Positions 55,779 to 64,000 of a stretch of 64,000 nt of DNA are shown in pieces. The position numbers and the translations under genes are program-made. Every line of letters begins with the position of its first letter. The stretch's first letter is position 1. The notes beneath the pieces were generated by a model. It did not search any database and was not told the DNA's origin. It saw nothing but the letters and a program-made list of their open reading frames with translations. The stretch is taken from contig NZ_JARHTQ010000012.1 in assembly GCF_029223525.1 (NCBI RefSeq), positions 166,672 to 230,671 of the forward strand, read 5' to 3'. This DNA is from Streptantibioticus ferralitis. GTDB lineage: Bacteria > Actinomycetota > Actinomycetes > Streptomycetales > Streptomycetaceae.

Positions 55779-56443
55779 TTCGGCATGACCAGCTTGTATC
55801 CGGCGGGCACCTGGGCGTCCGGACGCCGCAGATAGAGCGGCAGCGCGGGCAGGAACTCCTCGCCGCGCGCGAGCCGTTCGGACGCCAGGGCCGCCAGGGC
55901 GGCGGCGGACTGGTGCACAGGGGCCTGCGGGCGGACGCCGGTGAAGACCTCGGGGTAGAGCGCGGCGCCCGCGCCGACGGCCGGGAGCCCGGCCACCTCG
56001 TCGGCGATGTCGGCCGGGCGGTCGACGGCGGGGTCGGTGATCCGGGTGCGGGGGTCGCCGTATCGCGCCCAGTACACCTCCTTGCGGCGGGCGTCGGTCG
56101 CCACGACGAACGGGCCGTCCAGATCGTCCGCCTGCCCGGCCGCGTACGCGATGCCGTCGAGCGTGCAGACGCCGTACACGGGGACGCCGAGGGCGTCGCC
56201 GAAGGCGGCGGCGGTCACCAGCCCCACCCGCAGACCGGTGTACGGCCCGGGGCCGACGCCGACCACGATGCCGGTCACCGCGTCCAGCTTCACGCCCGCC
56301 TCACGCAGCACCTCGTCCACCGTGGGCAGCAGCAGCTCGCCGTGCCGGCGGGCGTCGACCTGCGTCGACTCGGCGCGGACGGCGGTGCCGTCATGGACGG
56401 CGGCGGTGATGGCGGGGGTGGCGGTGTCGAAGGCGAGTAGCAC
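55775..56443 (-). CDS. tsaB: tRNA threonylcarbamoyladenosine biosynthesis protein TsaB
   Basis: A 222-residue ASKHA-fold protein, the non-catalytic partner of TsaD in t6A synthesis. LLAFDTATPAITAAVHDG (about 2-19) and the VGVGPGPYTGLRVGLVTAAAFG segment are diagnostic. The GTG at 56443 is chosen because the family begins immediately before LAFDTAT; an open frame continues 94 codons upstream without similarity. It heads the tsaB-rimI-tsaD operon. Confidence 0.94.
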   Translation of the reverse strand: MLLAFDTATPAITAAVHDGTAVRAESTQVDARRHGELLLPTVDEVLREAGVKLDAVTGIVVGVGPGPYTGLRVGLVTAAAFGDALGVPVYGVCTLDGIAYAAGQADDLDGPFVVATDARRKEVYWARYGDPRTRITDPAVDRPADIADEVAGLPAVGAGAALYPEVFTGVRPQAPVHQSAAALAALASERLARGEEFLPALPLYLRRPDAQVPAGYKLVMPK

Positions 56444-56755
56444 GGGATACAGCCTACGGCGCGTTTCGCGGTCCTCTTTTGGGGTCCGGTGCGCGGTGGC
56501 CGGTGCTGAGGAAGGTTCTCGCCCACCCATCCTTTTCGCAGTCAAGGACGCGAGAGGGTGTGCCGGGGTGTCCCCACTGCGGCCCCGGGAAGCACCCGCA
56601 GTCGACCACGCGGGCGGAGTGCGGAGACACCCCGGCGCGCCCCCGCCCCACAACCGACCGTGCGCGACGGCACGCGAAGGCCGACGGCGACGGGTGGCCG
56701 GGAGGGCGAAAAACCCGCACGCCAACGCGTAGTGACCGGGTGCTAACGTCTCCCC
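56444..56755. promoter_or_regulatory. Divergent region with nested inverted repeats
   Basis: No gene is seen between tsaB and the divergent YkuD-like gene. GCCGGGGTGTC (56562-56572) and GACACCCCGGC (56626-56636) form a perfect 11-bp outer pair. Inside it, ACTGCGG (56576-56582) pairs with CCGCAGT (56596-56602). The arrangement could fold as a cruciform or an RNA structure, or be a pair of regulator sites. Confidence 0.5.
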
Positions 56756-57322
56756 ATGGCAAGGATTGCCTCCGGCACGATCGTCACCGGCCTCACCGCC
56801 GCCGCGCTAGCGGCCATCGGCGTGCTGGCGTGGCAGGCATCGGCCGCCCCCGATCACACCGGCAAGTCGCACACCGCGCCCAGCGCTTCCGCCGCCGCCC
56901 AGCCGAGTGCCGCTCCCTCGGCGGCGCCCTCCCCCGAGCCCACCGCGCTGCCCGCCGACTCCGGTCACGGCAAGCGCGTCGTCTACTCCCTGCAGCAGCA
57001 CCGCGTGTGGCTGGTGTCCGCCAGCGACCAGGTCGAGCACACCTACAACGTCACCCCGGGATCGGTCTCCCCGGGCCCGGGCACGTACACGGTGACCTCC
57101 CGGTCGGAGCGGGTTACCGGCACCGACGGGGTGCCGATCGAGCATGTGGTGCGCTTCGCCGTGGTGCGGGGTACGACGATCGGGTTCTCCGCCGCCGTGG
57201 ACGGGTCCGCGTCGACACCGCAGACCGGGAAGAAGACCGGCGGCGTCCGCGAGCAGACGGCGGACGGCGCCGCGATGTGGCAGTTCGCGCTGATCGGCGC
57301 GAAGGTGATCGTCGTCCGGTGA
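56756..57322 (+). CDS. Secreted YkuD-like protein without catalytic Cys
   Basis: A 188-residue exported protein: signal peptide (about 1-30, ending SAAP), a Ser/Ala/Pro linker, then a domain (about 75-188). The segment RVWLVSASDQVEHTYNVTPG and the following PGTYTV resemble the start of L,D-transpeptidase (YkuD) domains. The catalytic HG...S-x-GC motif is missing, and the whole protein has no Cys. It is probably an inactive binding relative. It is divergent from tsaB. Confidence 0.7.
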   Translation: MARIASGTIVTGLTAAALAAIGVLAWQASAAPDHTGKSHTAPSASAAAQPSAAPSAAPSPEPTALPADSGHGKRVVYSLQQHRVWLVSASDQVEHTYNVTPGSVSPGPGTYTVTSRSERVTGTDGVPIEHVVRFAVVRGTTIGFSAAVDGSASTPQTGKKTGGVREQTADGAAMWQFALIGAKVIVVR

Positions 57323-57359
57323 GCACCGTCCGCACGATTACGCCGGACGAGCGACACCC

Positions 57360-57551
57360 CTAGGCGGCGTCACGCTTACGCTTCGCGCCATCCGGGTCCG
57401 CGGCAGTGGGCTCCTGGGGCGCCCGGGGCGGTGTGCAGACCGCTTCCGCCGCCGCACCCGCTGCCAGCAGGGCACTCATCGGCGGCATCGGTGTCTCATC
57501 CCGGGAATCGCGCGATTCCCGGGAGTCCTTGGCACGGCCATCGGCCGACAT
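57360..57551 (-). CDS. Small Arg/Asp/Ser-rich protein
   Basis: A 63-residue protein of unknown function. Its first half is charged, with repeated SR and RD pairs (DSRESRDSRDE); a short hydrophobic Ala-rich stretch (about 26-38) follows. The ATG has an excellent ribosome site, GGGAGGCGAC. The repeated residues are encoded by a 26-base perfect palindrome. A possible iron box lies 20-40 bases upstream. It is downstream of tsaE on the same strand. Coding status is likely but not certain. Confidence 0.5.
   Translation of the reverse strand: MSADGRAKDSRESRDSRDETPMPPMSALLAAGAAAEAVCTPPRAPQEPTAADPDGAKRKRDAA
57499..57524. repeat. 26-bp perfect palindrome inside the small gene
   Basis: TCCCGGGAATCGC is followed directly by its exact complement. 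It lies in the coding frame of the small gene, where it yields SRESRDSRD, and could form a strong hairpin in its mRNA. Confidence 0.9.
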
Positions 57552-57571
57552 GTCGCCTCCCGGGCCAGAAC

Positions 57572-57590
57572 TTAGGCAGGCCTAACCAAC
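57572..57590. promoter_or_regulatory. Candidate iron box (DmdR/IdeR type)
   Basis: TTAGGC-AG-GCCTAA is a perfect inverted repeat extended by CC, matching about 13 of 19 positions of the TTAGGTTAGGCTAACCTAA consensus. It lies 21 bases ahead of the small gene's ATG, where a repressor would block transcription. Confidence 0.45.
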
Positions 57591-57724
57591 CTCTGACCTC
57601 AAGCACACCATGCCCGGCGCCCCCCGCGCAACATCTTCCCGACGTCCTGTCGGAATACCGTTGCGAAAGATCACACAGACGGGAAAGAGCACCCGGACAC
57701 ATCAGCCGCACACGGGCGCCCCAC

Positions 57725-58243
57725 CTACCCGAGCGCCGCCAACGAGACATCCGCCCACCGCGCCCCGACCCCGGTGATCGACACGTCCCGCACATCGTGC
57801 GCCTCGTCGCCGGTACCGCGGTGGATGACGACATGCAGCCGTTCGTCCGACAGCCCCTCGACCTTGCCCTCGCCCCACTCCACGACCACCACCGACTCGG
57901 TCAGCGACACATCGAGGTCGAGGTCCTCCATCTCGTCGAGCCCGCCGCCCAGCCGGTACGCGTCCACATGCACCAGCGCGGGGCCGCCGGTCAGCGAGGG
58001 ATGGACCCGCGCGATCACGAACGTGGGCGAGGTGACCGCACCCCGTACGCCCAGCCCCTCGCCGAGCCCGCGGGTCAGCGTGGTCTTCCCCGCGCCCAGC
58101 TCTCCGCTGAGCAGCACCAGATCACCCGGCCGAAGCAGCGCGGCGAGCCGCCGGCCCAGCTCCCGCATGCGGTCAGCGGTCTCGACGGTGATCCGTGCCC
58201 GTACGTCCACGGCCCGTACGTCCAAGTCCTGCCTTGTACCCAT
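57725..58243 (-). CDS. tsaE: tRNA threonylcarbamoyladenosine biosynthesis ATPase TsaE
   Basis: A 172-residue P-loop ATPase that activates the TsaB-TsaD complex. The Walker A motif is GELGAGKTT (about 46-54), followed by SPTFVIA and the HVDAYRL segment with the conserved Asp. The C-terminal VVVVEWGEG is also typical. It is separated from the tsaB-rimI-tsaD operon by two genes, and follows the alpha/beta hydrolase gene and alr on the same strand with short gaps. Confidence 0.93.
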   Translation of the reverse strand: MGTRQDLDVRAVDVRARITVETADRMRELGRRLAALLRPGDLVLLSGELGAGKTTLTRGLGEGLGVRGAVTSPTFVIARVHPSLTGGPALVHVDAYRLGGGLDEMEDLDLDVSLTESVVVVEWGEGKVEGLSDERLHVVIHRGTGDEAHDVRDVSITGVGARWADVSLAALG

Positions 58244-58267
58244 GGTTGTCGATGCTACGCAAGGCGG

Positions 58268-59479
58268 CTACGCCCCCGCGGGCTCCGTCACCTCGTCGCC
58301 GGAGGCCAGCGCCCGTACCGCGTCCGGCAGCGGCGCCCGTACCGCGTCCGCGGCGCGCGCCAGCAGCGCGGCGAGATGGGCGTTGACCACCTCCGGATGC
58401 TCCAGCATCACCAGATGGCCCGCGGCGGGGACGATGACGAGCTCCGCGTTCGGCAGCCGCTCGACGATCGCCGCACCGTGGTCGCTGGGCGTCAGCAGGT
58501 CCTTGTCGCCCGCCATCACCAGCGCGGGACGGCCGTCCAGGAAGGCGAGCGACTCCGCCTTGTCGTGCTCGGTGAAGGCCGGATAGAACTCGGCGACCAC
58601 ATCGATCGGCGTTGACTCGATCATGCGCTCGGCCAGCCGGGCGATCGCCGGATCGACCTCCGAGCCGAACGAGTAGCGCTTGATGACCCCGGCGAACAGG
58701 TCGGCGGTGACCCGCCTGCCCCGCTCGACCAGCGTCGCCTGGCTGCCCAGCGCCCGCAGCACGCCGGGGGCCAGCACGCGGAACGCCCGGGCGCCCATCG
58801 CGGGCAGACCGAGCGGCACGGCGGACAGCTTGCCCGCCGAGGTCCCTACCAGGAAGACGCCCGCGACCCGCTCCCGCACCAGCTCGGGGAACTGTGCGGC
58901 GAACGCCATGACCGTCATGCCGCCCATCGAGTGTCCGGCCAGCACCAGCGGCCCCTCGGGGGCGGCCGCGTCGATGACCGCCTTGAGGTCGCGGCCCAGC
59001 TGGTCGATGGTGGCCGTCTCGCCGTCGAGCTGGGCCCGGCCGCGCTCGGAGCGGCCGTGGCTGCGCTGGTCCCAGTAGACGGCCCGTACGTTGCCGCGCA
59101 ACGCCAGCCGCTGGAAGTGCCAGGCGTCCTGACTCAGGCAGTAGCCGTGACTGAACACGACGGTGAGCGGCGCGGTTCCGTTGCGGCGGAAGATCCCCGG
59201 CCGTCCCCGGCTGTCCGGCGCGGCCTCCTCGACCTCGTACTCCAGCGCGGTGCCGTCCTCGGCGTACGCCACACCGGGCGTACCGCGCAGCGTGCCGTAC
59301 GGGCCCGTCGAGTCCAGCGTGAGCCGCGCCTTGCTGCGTATGCCTCGGCCGACCGTCATCCGCTCTATCGCGACACCCGCGGCGGCGCCCGCCGCGAGCA
59401 CACCGATCGCCGCGCCGACGAACCCCGCGGACCTGCCCGCGGACTTCAGCGCCCTGCCGCTACCGTTGCTGTCAGTCAT
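58268..59479 (-). CDS. Alpha/beta hydrolase with membrane anchor
   Basis: A 403-residue protein. A hydrophobic helix near residues 18-38 may anchor it. The hydrolase domain has an FSHGYCLSQDAW oxyanion segment, the nucleophile in LAGHSMGGMTVMAF, the acid in MAGDKDLLTPSD and the base in PAAGHLVMLEHPE. All triad residues are standard. Its substrate is unknown. It lies six bases downstream of alr and 24 bases upstream of tsaE, so the three form one operon, a grouping conserved in actinomycetes. Confidence 0.88.
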   Translation of the reverse strand: MTDSNGSGRALKSAGRSAGFVGAAIGVLAAGAAAGVAIERMTVGRGIRSKARLTLDSTGPYGTLRGTPGVAYAEDGTALEYEVEEAAPDSRGRPGIFRRNGTAPLTVVFSHGYCLSQDAWHFQRLALRGNVRAVYWDQRSHGRSERGRAQLDGETATIDQLGRDLKAVIDAAAPEGPLVLAGHSMGGMTVMAFAAQFPELVRERVAGVFLVGTSAGKLSAVPLGLPAMGARAFRVLAPGVLRALGSQATLVERGRRVTADLFAGVIKRYSFGSEVDPAIARLAERMIESTPIDVVAEFYPAFTEHDKAESLAFLDGRPALVMAGDKDLLTPSDHGAAIVERLPNAELVIVPAAGHLVMLEHPEVVNAHLAALLARAADAVRAPLPDAVRALASGDEVTEPAGA

Positions 59480-59485
59480 CGTGGA

Positions 59486-60706
59486 TCAGATACCCCCCGT
59501 GCCGACCTGTCTCCCACTGCCCCCGGCGTCCGCATCGGCCGAGTCGACGTACACGCGCGGCACCCGGGAGCCGATCCGGGTGACGATCTCATACGCGATG
59601 GTCCCGCACGCCCGCGCCCAGTCCTCGACGGTCGGCTCGCCGTGGTCGCCGGGGCCGAACAGCACGGCCCGGTCGCCCACCAGCGCGTTGTCCCCGCCGA
59701 GGTCCACCACGAACTGGTCCATCGCCACCCGCCCGGCCACCGTGCGCCACTTGCCCGCGACCAGCACCGGACCGGCGTTCGAGGCGTGCCGCGGAATACC
59801 GTCCGCGTAACCGGCCGGCACCAGCGCGAGGGTGGTCTCGCCCGGGGTGGTGTACAGGTGCCCGTAGCTGACGCCATGGCCGCCGGGCACCCGCTTGACC
59901 TGTGCCAGGGTCGCCTGGAGCGTCATCACCGGGCGCAGCCCGAAGTCCGCGGGAGCGCCGACCTGCGGCACCGGCGAGACACCGTAGACGGCGAGGCCGG
60001 TGCGAACCAGGTCGAAATGCGTCTCGGGAAGCGTCAGCGTCGCGGGCGAGTTGGCGATGTGCCGTACCTCGGGCTCAAGGCCCGCCGCCTCGGCGGCGCC
60101 CAACGCCTCGTGGAACAGGGCGAGTTGGGTGGCGATCGACGGGTGGCCCGGCTCGTCCGCGCAGGCGAAGTGCGACCAGATTCCGGTGACCTTGGCCAGC
60201 CCCGCCACCTCGGCGGCGCGGGCGGCGGCGACCAGTTCCGGCCAGTCGGCGGGCTGGCAGCCGTTGCGCCCCAGGCCGGTGTCGGCCTTGAGCTGGATAC
60301 GGGCCGGTCGGCCGGCGGCGCGGGCGGCGGCGGTCACCTCGCGCAGCGCCCACATGCCGCTCACCGACACATCGACATCCGCCTCGATCGCCGCACGCCA
60401 CGGCCCGCCGGGAGTCCACAGCCAGCACAGCATCCGGCCGTCCACCCCCGCGGCGCGCAGCGCCAGCGCCTCCTGCGGGGTGGCGGTACCGAGCCAGGAC
60501 GCACCGGCCGCACGGGCGGCCCGCGCACAGGCGAGCGCGCCGTGCCCGTACCCGTCCGCCTTCACCACGGCCATCACCGCGGCCCCGCCCGTGCGGGCAC
60601 GCAGCGCCGCCACGTTGGCCCGCAGTGCGGCGAGGTCGATCTCGGCCCACACCCGCATGGCCGTCCCGGCCGCCTGGTCCTGGTCCTCATCAAGTGCAGC
60701 GTTCAT
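59486..60706 (-). CDS. alr: Alanine racemase
   Basis: Makes D-alanine for peptidoglycan. The 406-residue fold type III PLP enzyme carries the PLP Lys in AVVKADGYGHGA (about 52-63) and further family segments RIQLKADTGLGRNG and VAMDQFVVDLG. The C-terminal beta domain contains the second catalytic region (GDHGEPTVEDWARACGTIAYE). The ATG at 60706 is chosen over an upstream in-frame start inside the neighbouring gene. It heads alr-hydrolase-tsaE and follows the L,D-transpeptidase gene. Confidence 0.95.
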   Translation of the reverse strand: MNAALDEDQDQAAGTAMRVWAEIDLAALRANVAALRARTGGAAVMAVVKADGYGHGALACARAARAAGASWLGTATPQEALALRAAGVDGRMLCWLWTPGGPWRAAIEADVDVSVSGMWALREVTAAARAAGRPARIQLKADTGLGRNGCQPADWPELVAAARAAEVAGLAKVTGIWSHFACADEPGHPSIATQLALFHEALGAAEAAGLEPEVRHIANSPATLTLPETHFDLVRTGLAVYGVSPVPQVGAPADFGLRPVMTLQATLAQVKRVPGGHGVSYGHLYTTPGETTLALVPAGYADGIPRHASNAGPVLVAGKWRTVAGRVAMDQFVVDLGGDNALVGDRAVLFGPGDHGEPTVEDWARACGTIAYEIVTRIGSRVPRVYVDSADADAGGSGRQVGTGGI

Positions 60707-60782
60707 CCCCGCCAGTGTCTCAGGCGGGGCGCCGCTCGTGCCTATGGCATTCGCCTCACGCCCGGGCCGGAACCGCACCGGG

Positions 60783-61736
60783 CTAGTCGTCATTGTTCTC
60801 CATTTGTCTGACCCCCCACACGTAGACCCGGTCGCCCTGCTGCAGCACGTCCCACAGCTCCTGCGCGTCCCGCATCCGCAGGTTCACACAGCCGTAGGAG
60901 CCGTCCGGGCCGTAGACGTTGCCGATGATCCCGTGCAGCGCCTGGCCACCGGAGAAGAACTGGGAGAACGGCATCGGGGTGCCGTAGATGGTCGACACAT
61001 GGTCGCGGTGCCGCCAGTAGACGGTGTGCATGCCGTTGCGGGTCCGATACCCGGGCAGACCGGTACGTACCGGGACCGGGCCGAAGACGATCTCGTTGCC
61101 GTTCTGGACCCACATCTCCTGGTAGTCCTGGTCCACACAGGCGATCCGGTAGGGGCCGGCGGGGCAGTTCCACCTGTTGCTCGACCTGATCAGCGCCTTC
61201 CTGGCAGCCGCGCGGGTGCGCACCGAGTCGCGCATCATCCCCCAGGTGACCGGACCGGCGAAGCCGATGGCCGGGCGGACGCCATGGGTGCGCTGGTAGC
61301 CGCGGATCGCCAGACAGGTGGTGCGGGTCTGCCGGTTGCGGACCAGCAGATGCAGGAAGCGCGCGATCTGGCGCTGGTACGGGCCGGCGTGGCGGGAGCA
61401 GTACCGGTGAGCTCCCTTGGTCCGCACCGCGCGGGCGTCGTCCACCGGAACATACTCGGTGAGCCGCGCCGCCCGCACCTGCGCGGGGGTCAGCACCGGC
61501 CTCCGATGCATCCGGGCCGGGTTGCGGCCGTATGTGATCTTCGGCGCATACGACTCGTCGGGCGTCACCGCCACACCTCGGGGCAGCGGCACGCCCGGCA
61601 CCAGCCGGTGCAGCGGTACCCGTGAGCCTCCGGATCTGCCGACCGCCACGGCGGTCCCGCCGCCCAACAGCAACGGCAGCACCGTGACCGCCGTGAGCAG
61701 CGCCGCCCAGGCTCGCAACCTCACCACACCAGCCAT
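60783..61736 (-). CDS. Secreted L,D-transpeptidase (YkuD family)
   Basis: A 317-residue exported protein. A signal peptide (about 1-30) is followed by a peptidoglycan-binding-like region and a C-terminal YkuD domain (about 195-310). The catalytic motif is intact: HG in QALHGI, then SYGCVNLRM with the nucleophile Cys. It forms 3-3 cross-links in peptidoglycan or attaches proteins. The ATG follows AAAGG. It ends about 77 bases ahead of alr, placing a cross-linking enzyme beside D-alanine supply. Confidence 0.92.
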   Translation of the reverse strand: MAGVVRLRAWAALLTAVTVLPLLLGGGTAVAVGRSGGSRVPLHRLVPGVPLPRGVAVTPDESYAPKITYGRNPARMHRRPVLTPAQVRAARLTEYVPVDDARAVRTKGAHRYCSRHAGPYQRQIARFLHLLVRNRQTRTTCLAIRGYQRTHGVRPAIGFAGPVTWGMMRDSVRTRAAARKALIRSSNRWNCPAGPYRIACVDQDYQEMWVQNGNEIVFGPVPVRTGLPGYRTRNGMHTVYWRHRDHVSTIYGTPMPFSQFFSGGQALHGIIGNVYGPDGSYGCVNLRMRDAQELWDVLQQGDRVYVWGVRQMENNDD

Positions 61737-62001
61737 CGCACCGGCCTTTCGTCAGCCGCGCGGCCCAGCCGCGCACCGGATAAGACGGCATAAGTCGTAC
61801 GACAATCACACCCACGCCCCAGGTACCCCCGCCGTACGACGGGACGCGGTCCACCCGGCTAGCCCACCCGAAGCGCCCCACGCCACAGCGACACACCCGC
61901 CCCGCCACCACCCCCATGCCCCGCGACGGCACACCCCCGCAGACGGCTCCGCACCACCTGGACGCGCAGCCCTCCTCCCCACGCCCCCTAAGCTGACCCC
62001 C

Positions 62002-63849
<1,848 letters not shown>

Positions 63850-63856
63850 TCGCCGA

Positions 63857-64000
63857 ATGATCATCGGGGTGGGCATCGACGTCGCCGAGATCGCCCGCTT
63901 CGGCGCTGCGCTGGAGCGGACGCCCACCATGGCGGAGCGGCTGTTCACCGACGACGAGCTGTACCTGCCGGGCGGCGAGCGACGCGGCATCGCGTCGCTC
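63857..64000 (+). CDS. acpS: Holo-[acyl-carrier-protein] synthase (partial)
   Basis: The first 48 codons are present; the gene continues past the window. [20 protein letters not shown] (2-21) is the metal-binding start of AcpS, with its conserved Asp, and RLFTDDEL follows. The enzyme transfers 4'-phosphopantetheine to acyl carrier proteins. The ATG follows a GGAG that overlaps the glmS stop, so the two genes are co-transcribed. Confidence 0.93.
   Translation, partial: MIIGVGIDVAEIARFGAALERTPTMAERLFTDDELYLPGGERRGIASL

Noticed and set aside
61737..62001. glmS ribozyme or other riboswitch upstream of glmS
   Set aside because: The conserved ribozyme core was not found, and this ribozyme is mainly a Firmicutes feature.

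Overview
The window is a stretch of chromosome from a Streptomyces-type actinomycete. The evidence is very high GC with strongly GC-biased third codon positions, frequent GTG and TTG starts, and lineage-specific genes: bldM, whiD, a ShbA-type sigma factor, DUF397/DUF5753 proteins, LAxTG surface proteins and GuaB3. Gene content and order (pcrA, guaA, chorismate mutase, glpD, guaB, bldM-whiD, groES-groEL, tsaD-rimI-tsaB, alr, glmS) match the conserved core of Streptomyces chromosomes as I remember it. I see no rRNA, tRNA, insertion sequence, prophage, CRISPR array or replication origin. Some regulatory and catalytically odd features stand out.

Layout. 0-7 kb: the end of a probable M23 peptidase, pcrA helicase, and two secreted NlpC/P60 peptidoglycan hydrolases, the first behind a c-di-AMP (ydaO-type) riboswitch. 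6-14 kb: a DUF397 / helix-turn-helix / anti-sigma-type ATPase trio, an FAD monooxygenase, a LuxR-type two-component pair divergent from a PspC-domain protein, DoxX and class II aldolase-like genes. 14-19 kb: a Uma2 family gene, guaA, chorismate mutase behind a probable aromatic amino-acid attenuator, a 670-bp non-coding stretch with strong RNA folds, and an LAxTG surface protein. 19-33 kb: GMC oxidoreductase, succinate-semialdehyde dehydrogenase, a flavin disulfide oxidoreductase-like protein, an alpha/beta hydrolase with a Cys nucleophile, three consecutive membrane Ser/Thr kinase-like proteins (one a pseudokinase), and glpD.

33-45 kb: a nucleotide-sugar dehydrogenase homologue without its catalytic Cys, a large envelope protein, an MreB-like actin with a 75-residue insertion, a small membrane protein, guaB3 and guaB, the ShbA-type sigma factor, bldM (with a consensus sigma-BldN promoter) and divergent whiD. 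45-53 kb: LysR regulator / class V aminotransferase, MOSC protein, short-chain dehydrogenase, and groES-groEL behind two CIRCE operators, then a methyltransferase-like protein. 53-64 kb: the tRNA t6A genes tsaD-rimI-tsaB and tsaE, a YkuD-like protein without Cys, a small Arg/Asp/Ser-rich gene under a possible iron box, an alpha/beta hydrolase, alr, a secreted L,D-transpeptidase, glmS and the start of acpS.

Two themes recur. One is cell-envelope construction and sensing: NlpC/P60 enzymes, L,D-transpeptidase, alr, glmS, MreB-like protein, sugar-nucleotide dehydrogenase homologue, membrane kinases and sorted surface protein. The other is central information and nucleotide metabolism: pcrA, guaA, guaB, guaB3, t6A genes and chaperonins. 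The developmental regulators bldM and whiD lie between them. All functional calls come from reading the sequence and recalling family motifs; no database search was run.
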